From: an uncultured Bacteroidales bacterium
Lineage (GTDB): Bacteria; Bacteroidota; Bacteroidia; Bacteroidales; Paludibacteraceae
Length of the DNA: 64,000 nucleotides
Assembly (NCBI GenBank): GCA_900318245.1
Contig: ONJT01000002.1
Location: forward strand, 62,001-126,000
Direction: 5' to 3'
Positions 42,514 to 50,472 of this stretch are shown here, one piece after another (position 1 is the first letter of the stretch; every line of letters begins with the position of its first letter). Both the position numbers and the translations under genes were made by a program. The notes under the pieces were generated by a model. The model was not told the origin of the DNA, ran no database searches, and worked only from the letters and a program-made list of their open reading frames with translations.

Positions 42514-43637
42514 GAAAAATCCAAATGGTTGATCTGCAGACGCAGTATCAACGTATCAAAGCCGATATCGATGCCGGCATTCAAGAAGTCATCGACAGCG
42601 CCACGTTCATCAAAGGACCAAAAGTGGCAGCTTTTCAGGAACACTTAGAGGCCTACACGGGTGCCAAACAAGTGATACCCGTAGGTAATGGCACGGACGC
42701 GCTCCAGATAGCGCTGATGGGTCTGGGTCTGAAGCCCGGCGACGAAGTCATCACGCCGACCTTCACCTTCATCGCGACCGCGGAAGTGGTGGCGCTGCTG
42801 GGTCTGACGCCGGTAGTAGTGGATGTCGATTGGGAGACGATGAACATGGACGTGGAGTCAGTGCGCCGCGCCATCACGCCGCGTACGAAAGCCATCGTGC
42901 CGGTGCACCTGTTCGGTCAATGCGCCGACATGCAGGCGCTGATGGAACTCGCGCGCGAGAAGCATATCTACGTGGTGGAGGACGCCTGCCAGGCTATCGG
43001 CGCACAGTTCACCTTCGCCAACGGCGAGACGAAGCAGGCCGGTACGATAGGCGACATCGGCTGCACGTCTTTCTTCCCCTCGAAGAACCTGGGTTGCTAC
43101 GGCGACGGCGGCGCGATCTTCACCAACGACGATGCGCTGGCGGAGCGTATGCGGGCGATCGCCAACCACGGCTGCCACGTACGCTACCATCACGACGAGG
43201 TAGGCGTGAACAGTCGGTTGGACAGCATCCAGGCCGCTATCCTCGATGCGAAGTTGCCGCACCTGAACGAGTATATCGCTGCGCGTCAACGCGCCGCGGC
43301 GTATTACGATAAAGCCTTTGCGGATTGTGAACAACTGCTTATTCCGGCGCATCAGCCACATTCGACGCATGTATATCACCAATATACGCTGCGCGTGGTA
43401 GGCGCGGATAGAGATAAGCTGCGCGAGGGATTGGCCGCTGCCGGTATCCCGGCGATGATCTACTACCCCGTGCCGCTGCACCAGCAGAAGGCGTACCGCG
43501 ACCCGCGGTATAAAGACGGCGACTTCCCCGTAGCAGAGAAACTCGCCGCATGCGTGCTGTCGCTGCCGATGCACACGGAACTTGACAATGAGCAACTCGA
43601 GTACATTACGAAAAATGTCCTCGACTTGCTCCGTTAA
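42510..43637 (+). CDS. DegT/DnrJ/EryC1/StrS family aminotransferase
   Basis: 375 residues from ATG 42510, which overlaps the ybbR stop; the longer frame from 42471 is out. Sugar-nucleotide aminotransferase family: QVIPVGNGTDALQIALMGLG, EDACQAIGAQF, and the PLP lysine in TSFFPSKNLGCYGDGGAI (K192), then RMRAIANHGCHVRYHHDEVGVNSRLDSIQAAIL. It transfers an amino group to a keto-sugar nucleotide, used in O-antigen or capsule synthesis. No other sugar genes lie nearby, so the exact substrate is open. Confidence 0.92.
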   Translation: MRKIQMVDLQTQYQRIKADIDAGIQEVIDSATFIKGPKVAAFQEHLEAYTGAKQVIPVGNGTDALQIALMGLGLKPGDEVITPTFTFIATAEVVALLGLTPVVVDVDWETMNMDVESVRRAITPRTKAIVPVHLFGQCADMQALMELAREKHIYVVEDACQAIGAQFTFANGETKQAGTIGDIGCTSFFPSKNLGCYGDGGAIFTNDDALAERMRAIANHGCHVRYHHDEVGVNSRLDSIQAAILDAKLPHLNEYIAARQRAAAYYDKAFADCEQLLIPAHQPHSTHVYHQYTLRVVGADRDKLREGLAAAGIPAMIYYPVPLHQQKAYRDPRYKDGDFPVAEKLAACVLSLPMHTELDNEQLEYITKNVLDLLR

Positions 43638-43685
43638 AGGGTTAAAATGGTTTTTCTTCGAAAAACGTTAAATAGTTAAATTGTT

Positions 43686-45194
43686 ATGCAGACGATTGGA
43701 CTCAATCAGAACTTGACGCAGACGACGAAGTTGTCGCCGACGCAGATACAGGTGATTCGTATGCTCGAGTTGCCGTCTATCGAGTTGGGTCAGCGTATCA
43801 ATGAGGAGTTGCAGGAGAATCCGGCCCTGGAGGAAGGACGGGAGGAGAGGTTAGAGGATGAGAGGGTTAGAGGATTAGAGGAGGATGAGTTCGACGCGAA
43901 CTACATGCCGGATGACGGATATGACGACGGACGACAACGCGACCCGCTGCAGAACGAAGACTTCAATTATGAGCAGTATGTGTCGGACGACGAGACGCCG
44001 AGTTATATGCTGCACCAGCAATACAGCGCGCCGGATGAAGACCGCCGCGAGGTGCCGATCATCGGCGGCAGCAGTCTGATAGAAGAACTGAAAGCGCAGA
44101 TATACCTGACCAAGATGACCAAACCGCAGCGGCATATCGCCAAGTGGGTGTTGGGTAATATCGACGACGACGGCTACCTGCGCCGCACGACGGAGCAGTT
44201 GGTGGACGACCTGAGTTTCCAAGAGCAGATAAGCATCACGGACGAAGAGATGGCGGACATCGTGCAGCAGATCAAGCAGTTCGACCCGCCCGGCATCGCG
44301 AGCGCGAACCTGCAGGAATGCCTGCTCAAGCAGTTAGAGGTCAAGAACCCGCAGACGGAGGCCGTACAATTAGCATACACCATCATCGCCGACCATTTCG
44401 AGGCATTCTCGAAGCACCATTTCGATAAGATAAAGCTCAAACTCAACTGCACGGACGAGCAGTTCCAAGCGGCGGTACAGGAGATCGTGCACCTCAATCA
44501 GAAACCCGCGAACGCGTTCACGGGCTCCGTCTATGAGACCCAGCGCGAGACCATCATCCCGGACTTCACCATCGAGGAACGCGACGAGGAGCTGTACGTA
44601 GTGCTCAACACGGGCGACATCCCCGAACTGCATGTGAGCCGCGAGTACAGCGAGATGTTAGCCGACTACAGCAACATGCCGCAGACGCCGCAGAACAAAC
44701 AGGCGGCGCAGTTCATCCGCAGCAAACTCGACGCGGCGCGTTACTTCATCGACGCCATCAAGCAACGCAACGAGACGCTGATGAAGACGATGACAGCCAT
44801 TCTGAAATTCCAATACGACTTCTTCCTGGACGGCGAAGAGACGAGTCTGAAGCCGATGATCCTGCAGGACATCGCGGACCGCACGGGCTACGACGTGTCG
44901 ACTATCTCGCGCGTAAGCAACAGCAAGTACGTGCAGACGCGGTTCGGCGTGTATCCGCTCAAGTATTTCTTCTCCGAGTCGATGACGAACGCCGAGGGCG
45001 ACGAGGTCTCGACGCGCGAGATCAAGAAGATCATGCAGGAGGTGGTGGACGCGGAAGACAAGCGCAACCCGCTGACGGACGAGCAGCTGGTGGACGCCCT
45101 GGCGGAACACGGCTACCCGATCGCCCGCCGCACCGTCGCCAAATACCGCGACCTATTAGGCATCCCTGTTGCCCGACTGCGTAAGACCCTATGA
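43686..45194 (+). CDS. rpoN: RNA polymerase sigma-54 factor
   Basis: 502 residues. Region I: IGLNQNLTQTTKLSPTQIQVIRMLELPSIELGQRINEELQENPALEE. Core-binding region, then the HTH (DIADRTGYDVSTISRVSNSKYVQTRFGVYPLKYFFSE) and RpoN box ARRTVAKYR near the end. It directs RNA polymerase to -24/-12 promoters with enhancer-binding activators. Residues 56-65 (LEDERVRGLE), in the acidic region II, come from a 31-bp segment identical to one in the SDR gene at 24360. It is 48 bp after the aminotransferase, a gap of ttaaa-type words. Confidence 0.96.
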   Translation: MQTIGLNQNLTQTTKLSPTQIQVIRMLELPSIELGQRINEELQENPALEEGREERLEDERVRGLEEDEFDANYMPDDGYDDGRQRDPLQNEDFNYEQYVSDDETPSYMLHQQYSAPDEDRREVPIIGGSSLIEELKAQIYLTKMTKPQRHIAKWVLGNIDDDGYLRRTTEQLVDDLSFQEQISITDEEMADIVQQIKQFDPPGIASANLQECLLKQLEVKNPQTEAVQLAYTIIADHFEAFSKHHFDKIKLKLNCTDEQFQAAVQEIVHLNQKPANAFTGSVYETQRETIIPDFTIEERDEELYVVLNTGDIPELHVSREYSEMLADYSNMPQTPQNKQAAQFIRSKLDAARYFIDAIKQRNETLMKTMTAILKFQYDFFLDGEETSLKPMILQDIADRTGYDVSTISRVSNSKYVQTRFGVYPLKYFFSESMTNAEGDEVSTREIKKIMQEVVDAEDKRNPLTDEQLVDALAEHGYPIARRTVAKYRDLLGIPVARLRKTL

Positions 45195-45829
45195 GACGAC
45201 TGATCGACATAGTAGCCAAAGCGCTGAGTATCATCCTCTACCCGCTCTTCGTGCCGACCTACGGGATCTCGCTCTTCTGTTGGGCGTACCATACGCAGGT
45301 CAACCCGCTGAGTCCGGTATGGAGCATCATCGCGGTGGTGGGTACGTTTCTGCTGACCTGTCTCATTCCGCTGAGCGCTATATGGATTCGTATCAAGCGC
45401 GGCGTGATTGAAGACATCCAGATAGAGAACCCCGCACAGCGCACCGTGCCGTATCTATACGCGGCCTTAGGTTTTGGCTTCTGGGCGTACCTGATGATCG
45501 CCATCCTGCATGCGCCGCTCTACATCGGTTTTATCGCCCTGGGCGCGATGGCGGCGATCGGTCTGATCACACTCATCAACCGATGGTGGAAGATCAGCGC
45601 GCACCTCACGGGTATGGGTGGCCTCATCGGCGGACTGTTCGCCTACTGCTTAGGTATCGGTGCGCTGCCGACGGTAGGCACATTATGCCTGTGGTTCGGC
45701 CTGAGTCTCATCCTGATGTACGCGCGCCTATACCTGAAAGCCCATACGCCCTCGCAAGTGGCGGCAGGCTGGCTGCTCGGCATGATCTGTACCTTCCTTC
45801 CTTATTGTATCTACGTCTATGCGCAATAA
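45191..45829 (+). CDS. PAP2-like membrane protein
   Basis: 212 residues, six or so hydrophobic segments. KISAHLTGMGGLIGG and RLYLKAHTPSQVAAGWLLG (about 134-148 and 178-196) resemble the second and third phosphatase motifs of PAP2 enzymes (SAH; R....H...QV..G). The first motif is weak, and a lipid-phosphate phosphatase role is inferred. It overlaps the rpoN stop by 4 bp and the next gene by 11 bp. Confidence 0.72.
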   Translation: MRRLIDIVAKALSIILYPLFVPTYGISLFCWAYHTQVNPLSPVWSIIAVVGTFLLTCLIPLSAIWIRIKRGVIEDIQIENPAQRTVPYLYAALGFGFWAYLMIAILHAPLYIGFIALGAMAAIGLITLINRWWKISAHLTGMGGLIGGLFAYCLGIGALPTVGTLCLWFGLSLILMYARLYLKAHTPSQVAAGWLLGMICTFLPYCIYVYAQ

Positions 45830-46811
45830 GATCCGTACATATATGCTCGTTCTGGCGATGCTGATGTCCCTCGGGATGTCGGCGCAGCGGCTGAGTGAGC
45901 AGGCGCGTATCTCGCTGCTGACCTGCACGCCGGGCGAGGAACTCTACGCGCGCTACGGACATACGGCGCTGCGCGTATATGACCCGGAGAACGAGCTGGA
46001 CGAGGTGTTCAACTACGGGGTGTTCGACTTCCACACCGAGCATTTCTATTGGAAATTTGTTCGCGGGGAGACCTGGTACGAGTTAGGCGCGGCGCCGATG
46101 TGGTGGTTTATGCGCGAGTATGACGAAGAGCAGCGGCCGGTGTACGAACAGGTGCTGAACCTCACGGCGGAGCAGCGCCAGGCGATCTGGCGGGCACTGG
46201 TCATCAACTACCAACCCGAAAACTGCCAATACCTCTATAATTTCGTGTTCGACAACTGCGCCACGCGGCCGTATTGGCTGATCGCCAAGGCCTTGGGCGA
46301 CACCATCACGTCGGAGTACACGGGTTACACGGGTCAGACCTACCGCACGTTCATTCGTCATTATACGGGCGGGCTATCTTGGGCCAACGCGGGTATCAAC
46401 CTGCTCTTCGGACCGAAAGCCGACCGTCCGATGGCGTCCGAAGACCGTTTGTTCCTGCCCGAAGAACTGATGCTGTACCTGCAGCAGGCGCGGCTGAGCG
46501 ACGGCACGCCGATCGTGGCGCAGGGCGAGATAGGACCGTTTGACATCGCTAAGACACCCTGGTACGCTTCGTGGCCGCTGGGCTTAGCGCTCTATTTTGT
46601 TTTTGTATGCCTCATGAGCCTCTACGACCGCCAACGCGGCCGCTGGTCATGGTGGGTAGAACTCGTAGCAGGTGTACCCTATGGGTTGCTGTTGCTGATC
46701 GTGGTCTTTCTGACCTTTTTCTCCTGTCACCCGCTCGTCGGTTTCGGGTGGCGATTGATTATTATTCCTTTGACACATCTATGCGCAAGGCTTATCTATA
46801 TAGTACGTTGA
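45819..46811 (+). CDS. DUF4105/Lnb-type N-terminal domain membrane protein
   Basis: 330 residues with a signal peptide (1-22, ending SAQ). Domain DUF4105, now linked to the lipoprotein N-acyltransferase Lnb: LLTCTPGEELYARYGHTALRVYD (C36, H48), VFNYGVFDF, and FDNCATRPYWL with the second conserved Cys. C-terminal membrane helices (LGLALYFVFVCLMSLY; VPYGLLLLIVVFLTFF) follow. If Lnb, it adds the N-acyl chain to diacyl lipoproteins in organisms lacking lnt. That function is from family knowledge; the exact assignment here is probable, not certain. It shares 31 bp with the next gene. Confidence 0.78.
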   Translation: MRNKIRTYMLVLAMLMSLGMSAQRLSEQARISLLTCTPGEELYARYGHTALRVYDPENELDEVFNYGVFDFHTEHFYWKFVRGETWYELGAAPMWWFMREYDEEQRPVYEQVLNLTAEQRQAIWRALVINYQPENCQYLYNFVFDNCATRPYWLIAKALGDTITSEYTGYTGQTYRTFIRHYTGGLSWANAGINLLFGPKADRPMASEDRLFLPEELMLYLQQARLSDGTPIVAQGEIGPFDIAKTPWYASWPLGLALYFVFVCLMSLYDRQRGRWSWWVELVAGVPYGLLLLIVVFLTFFSCHPLVGFGWRLIIIPLTHLCARLIYIVR

Positions 46812-48241
46812 TTCTCAGCCTGCTGGCTGTTTGTTCGTTCGCCGCACCGCGTCTGACGGTGGTGGCGGTAGTGGACGGTTTGACAACCGAGAACCTGGCG
46901 ATGCTTCGTCCGTATTGGCAGCAGGGCGGTTTACGCACACTGAGCGAAGAAGCGTACCAGACGACGGTGGCTTTCCCGCAGCTCGTGTACGGCGGCAATG
47001 AGACGACGGCGACGCTGGTGACCGGCGAGACGCCCGATCGGCATGGTTACACCATGGACACCTATTTCTCGCGCCGCGACCGCCGCATCCATGCGATGCT
47101 GAAGGACGAAGAGATGCACGGCATCGGCACGAGCATCCATATAGGGCCGAAGGCGCTGTTGACGCGCACCATCACCGACCGCATGCGTATCCTCTATCCG
47201 GCGGCGAAGATATACGCTATCGGTATCCAACCCGAGACGACGGTGCTGCTGGCAGGACACGCAGCCAACGCGTGCTGTTGGATAGACGCCGCATCGCATA
47301 AATGGGTGGCGACGGCGGCTTACACCGAAGGTCTGCCGACGGCGGCGTACGACTATAACAACGGCGGACGGTTCGACATCCTGGCGGCGCACCAGTGGAC
47401 ACCACGGATGGATATCCCGATGTACAACCACCCTACGGAGCAGGAACGTAAGAAGAGTTTCTCGTATGCCGTGAAGGATATACTGACCAAGTCGCCGGAA
47501 GCCAACACACTCGTCATCGAACTGGCGCTGGCGCTGCAGAAAGACCAGAAACTCGGCACGGACGCTACGCCGGACTTGCTGATGCTGCAGTTCAACACGC
47601 TGAGCCCGCTCGCGCAGTCGGACGCTATCGAGAGCGCCGAGCAGGAAGATATGTACCTGCGGCTGAACCAAGACCTCGGCTACCTGATGGAGCAACTCGA
47701 CAAGCGCGTAGGAAGAGCTAACTACCAGATTCTGGTAGTAGGTCGTCCGGTGTTAGGCACGAGCGCACAGACGCTCAGCGACCTGCATATGCCGGTGCAA
47801 CAGTTCAATGTGGACCGCGCGGCGGCACTGACAGGCACGTACCTGATGGCGCTGTACGGCCACGAGCGATGGGTGGACGGTAGCTACGGTCAGTCGCTGT
47901 ACCTCAACCGCACGCTCATCGAGCAGAAACGCCTGAGTCTGGAGACCATCCAGCGGCAGGTGGCGAATTTCCTGATGGACTTCGAGGGCATCCAGATCGC
48001 GATGCCGGGACACGAGGCGATGCTGCACCCGCTCCTGGGTTCCACGCTCTGCAAGCGCCATACGGGCGATGTGGTGTTCGTCCTCCAACCCGGATGGCAA
48101 CTGATGCAAGACGAGCGGCACGCTATCGACCGCGTCATCGACGACAAACCGAAAGTGCCGCTGATGCTCTGGAGCGGGACGTTAAGGCCGATGCCGATGA
48201 ATCAACTTACTGCTACTGACGTAGCCGAGTTGATATTTTAG
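46781..48241 (+). CDS. Secreted alkaline phosphatase family protein
   Basis: 486 residues from ATG 46781 (MRKAYLYSTLILSLLAVCSFA, a clean signal peptide); the frame is open further upstream but inside the previous gene. The core belongs to the alkaline phosphatase/phosphodiesterase superfamily: LTVVAVVDGLTTENLAM, PQLVYGGNETTATLVTGETPDRHGYTMDTYF (Thr nucleophile region). Bacteroidales keep this gene as an uncharacterised alkaline phosphatase family protein. Substrate unknown. It is followed at 39 bp by the DUF4494 gene, with a gatttaag micro-repeat between. Confidence 0.8.
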   Translation: MRKAYLYSTLILSLLAVCSFAAPRLTVVAVVDGLTTENLAMLRPYWQQGGLRTLSEEAYQTTVAFPQLVYGGNETTATLVTGETPDRHGYTMDTYFSRRDRRIHAMLKDEEMHGIGTSIHIGPKALLTRTITDRMRILYPAAKIYAIGIQPETTVLLAGHAANACCWIDAASHKWVATAAYTEGLPTAAYDYNNGGRFDILAAHQWTPRMDIPMYNHPTEQERKKSFSYAVKDILTKSPEANTLVIELALALQKDQKLGTDATPDLLMLQFNTLSPLAQSDAIESAEQEDMYLRLNQDLGYLMEQLDKRVGRANYQILVVGRPVLGTSAQTLSDLHMPVQQFNVDRAAALTGTYLMALYGHERWVDGSYGQSLYLNRTLIEQKRLSLETIQRQVANFLMDFEGIQIAMPGHEAMLHPLLGSTLCKRHTGDVVFVLQPGWQLMQDERHAIDRVIDDKPKVPLMLWSGTLRPMPMNQLTATDVAELIF

Positions 48242-48280
48242 ATTGAAGATTTAAGATTTAAGATTTAAGATTTTAGAATT
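48242..48280. repeat. gatttaag micro-repeat before the DUF4494 gene
   Basis: gattgaagatttaagattt is followed by two more aagattta words, running into the start of the DUF4494 gene. It supplies the spacer and the sequence just before the ATG. A sister array is translated inside the YggS part of the fusion gene at 50842-50875. Confidence 0.75.
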
Positions 48281-48697
48281 ATGATATTTCACGAGATTAA
48301 AGTAAACTACTCTCGCCAGACAGGCGAGGACAACCCGGGTAAGGCGAAAGAGACCTACCTGGTGGACGGAGCAGTGAGTTTTGCAGACGCAGAGAACTGC
48401 CTGATGGAGGAGATCAAACCTTTCATCTTCGGCGACTGCGAGGTGATGAGTTGCAAGCGCAGCCAGTATTTCGAGGTATTCCCGAACGAAGGCGGTGCGT
48501 TCTGGTACAAAGCGCGCGTAGAAATGATCACCATCGACGGCGAGAAAGAGACGCGTAAGAACGTCGCGGTACTCGTTCAGGCGAACCTGCTCGACGATGC
48601 GGTCTTTGCGCTCAAGCAAGCGCTGAAATCGTACGACTGCGAGCTGATCTCGATCGCCAAGACCCCGATCATGGATATCCTGCACGCTACCCACTGA
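48281..48697 (+). CDS. DUF4494 domain protein
   Basis: 138 residues: EIKVNYSRQTGEDNPGKAKETYLVDGAVSFADAENCLMEEIKPFIFGD and KAVEMITI-type strands, ending AKTPIMDILHATH. This is the DUF4494 family common in Bacteroidetes, of unknown function and often next to lipid or tRNA-related genes. It overlaps the next start (TGATG). Here it stands directly before the two acyltransferases for the putative glycine-lipid pathway. Confidence 0.9.
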   Translation: MIFHEIKVNYSRQTGEDNPGKAKETYLVDGAVSFADAENCLMEEIKPFIFGDCEVMSCKRSQYFEVFPNEGGAFWYKARVEMITIDGEKETRKNVAVLVQANLLDDAVFALKQALKSYDCELISIAKTPIMDILHATH

Positions 48698-49527
48698 TGC
48701 CCCTACAGTTCGACATACGAGCTATCCTGAAGAGCAAGGCGCCGAAAGCGCGTGTACCGGAGTTTGTCATTCGGTACCTGGAGCGTATCGCGCATATCAA
48801 GCAGATGAATGCGTTCCTGCGCAAATACCCGAATCTCAAAGGCTACGAGTTCATCGACCGGGTCATTCACGAAGAGTTAGGATGTACGGCGTCGATAGAA
48901 GGTCTTGAGAATATACCCGCGGCGGACAATCCCGTCATCTTCGTGGCCAATCACCCGCTCGGAGGACTGGACGGCATGATCATCGCGCAGATGATTCATG
49001 AGCACCGCCCGAGGCCGCTGAAAGTGATCGTGAACGAGTTGCTGATGTACATGGAGCCGATCAATGCGCTCTGGGCACCGGTGAACAAAGTGGGACGACT
49101 GAGTCGCGAGCAAGTGGAGGCGCAACAGAAGATGTGGGAGTCCGAGACCGACGTGCTTACCTTTCCGGCAGGCGCATGCAGCCGCCTGCAGCGGATCAAC
49201 GGGAAATGGCAGATATGCGATCTGGAATGGCAGAAGAATTTTGTGCAGCGCGCCAAAGAGTACCAGCGCGACATTGTGCCGATCTACTTCGAAGGCAAGA
49301 ACAGCAAGTTCTTCTACACCCTCGCGTACCTACGCAAGAAACTGCATATCAAACTGAACATCGAGATGCTGTACCTCGTAGACGAGATGTACGGCGCACA
49401 CGGCAAGCACTTCAGAGTGCACGTGCTGCCCCCCATCCCCTACACCACTTTCGATAATAGCAAAACGCCCAAGCAGTGGGCACAGGAGGTAAAGGGTAAA
49501 GTGTATAGTGTAAAGTGTAAAGTGTAA
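48697..49527 (+). CDS. glsA: 1-acylglycerol-3-phosphate-type O-acyltransferase (putative GlsA)
   Basis: 276 residues. PlsC-type acyltransferase motifs: VFVANHPLGGLDGMII (NHPxxxxD) and FPAGACSRLQ. In Bacteroides the adjacent pair of a GNAT N-acyltransferase (GlsB) and an O-acyltransferase (GlsA) makes glycine lipids; the next gene is the matching GNAT, so I assign GlsA by family and neighbourhood. The gene name is inferred. The last residues (KGKVYSVKCKV) are encoded by a gtaaagtgtaaagtg micro-repeat that seems to have replaced the original C-terminus. Confidence 0.75.
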   Translation: MPLQFDIRAILKSKAPKARVPEFVIRYLERIAHIKQMNAFLRKYPNLKGYEFIDRVIHEELGCTASIEGLENIPAADNPVIFVANHPLGGLDGMIIAQMIHEHRPRPLKVIVNELLMYMEPINALWAPVNKVGRLSREQVEAQQKMWESETDVLTFPAGACSRLQRINGKWQICDLEWQKNFVQRAKEYQRDIVPIYFEGKNSKFFYTLAYLRKKLHIKLNIEMLYLVDEMYGAHGKHFRVHVLPPIPYTTFDNSKTPKQWAQEVKGKVYSVKCKV

Positions 49528-49539
49528 AGTTTAAAGGAC

Positions 49540-50472
49540 ATGAAACCAATCATACCAGCTGTTGAAACAAGTCTGTTACTTAAGGAGTTAGAAGGTCACC
49601 TGCTTCGTCCGTCCAACAAGGCGGATAACCTCATCTATGACATCACGGCGCACGAGTGCCCGAACGTGATGCGCGAGATAGCGCGTCTGCGCGAGATCAG
49701 TTACCGCGACGGCGGCGGCGCGACAGGCAATGAGATGGACATCGACGAAATGGACACGATGGCCAAACCCTACCATCAACTCATCGTCTGGGACCCCGAG
49801 CACCAACAGATCGTAGGCGGCTACCGCTATCTCATCGGCACGGACGCCGAGATACGAGACGGCCAACCGTTCATCACCTCGGCGCACCTGTTCCACTACT
49901 CCGAGCGCTTCATCCGCGAGTACCTGCCGAACACGATTGAGTTCGGGCGCGCGTTCGTGCAACCGATGTACCAGCAACGCGAGATGGGCGTGAAGGCGCT
50001 CTTTGCGCTCGATAACATATGGGACGGCATCGGCGCAGTGATGCACGACCATCCCGAGGTACGATGGATGATCGGAAAAGTAACTATCTATCCGGCGTAT
50101 AACCTCGCGGCGCGCGACCTGATATACGCGTACCTCGACCGTTATCATCGCGGCGAAGAAGGGCTCTTTGAACCCTATAACCCGCTGCCGATAAAAGAAC
50201 TGAGTGCCTCGCCGTTCACAGGCGACGATCCGCAGGAGAACTACAAGATCCTGCAGCGGGCGGTACGTGAACAGGGCACGGTCATCCCGCCGATGTTCTC
50301 TGCGTACCTCAACATCACCAACAACCTGCAGTTCTTCGGGAATGCCGTCAACGACGAGTTGGCGAACGTGTACGAGACGGGTATCATGGTCGATCTCGAG
50401 GCCGTCTATCCGGAGAAGAAAGAACGTTATATCACGCCGTATATCCAATGGCTGGAGTCGCAGAACAAATAA
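49540..50472 (+). CDS. glsB: GNAT N-acyltransferase (putative GlsB/OlsB-like)
   Basis: 310 residues. Hemolysin/ornithine-lipid-synthase-like GNAT fold: NVMREIARLREISYRDGGGATGNEMDID, HQLIVWDPEHQQIVGGYRYLIG, ERFIREYLPNTIEFGRAFVQPMYQQ. It is homologous in type to OlsB and to Bacteroides GlsB, which N-acylates glycine (GlsA then O-acylates). Start ATG at 49540, 12 bp after glsA and just past a micro-repeat. The 3' end overlaps the YggS-HAD fusion by 25 bp. Substrate glycine is inferred from the neighbourhood. Confidence 0.75.
   Translation: MKPIIPAVETSLLLKELEGHLLRPSNKADNLIYDITAHECPNVMREIARLREISYRDGGGATGNEMDIDEMDTMAKPYHQLIVWDPEHQQIVGGYRYLIGTDAEIRDGQPFITSAHLFHYSERFIREYLPNTIEFGRAFVQPMYQQREMGVKALFALDNIWDGIGAVMHDHPEVRWMIGKVTIYPAYNLAARDLIYAYLDRYHRGEEGLFEPYNPLPIKELSASPFTGDDPQENYKILQRAVREQGTVIPPMFSAYLNITNNLQFFGNAVNDELANVYETGIMVDLEAVYPEKKERYITPYIQWLESQNK

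Noticed and set aside
46571..46780. 70-residue N-terminal extension of the phosphatase
   Set aside because: It lies inside the DUF4105 gene in another frame and precedes a clear signal peptide at ATG 46781.
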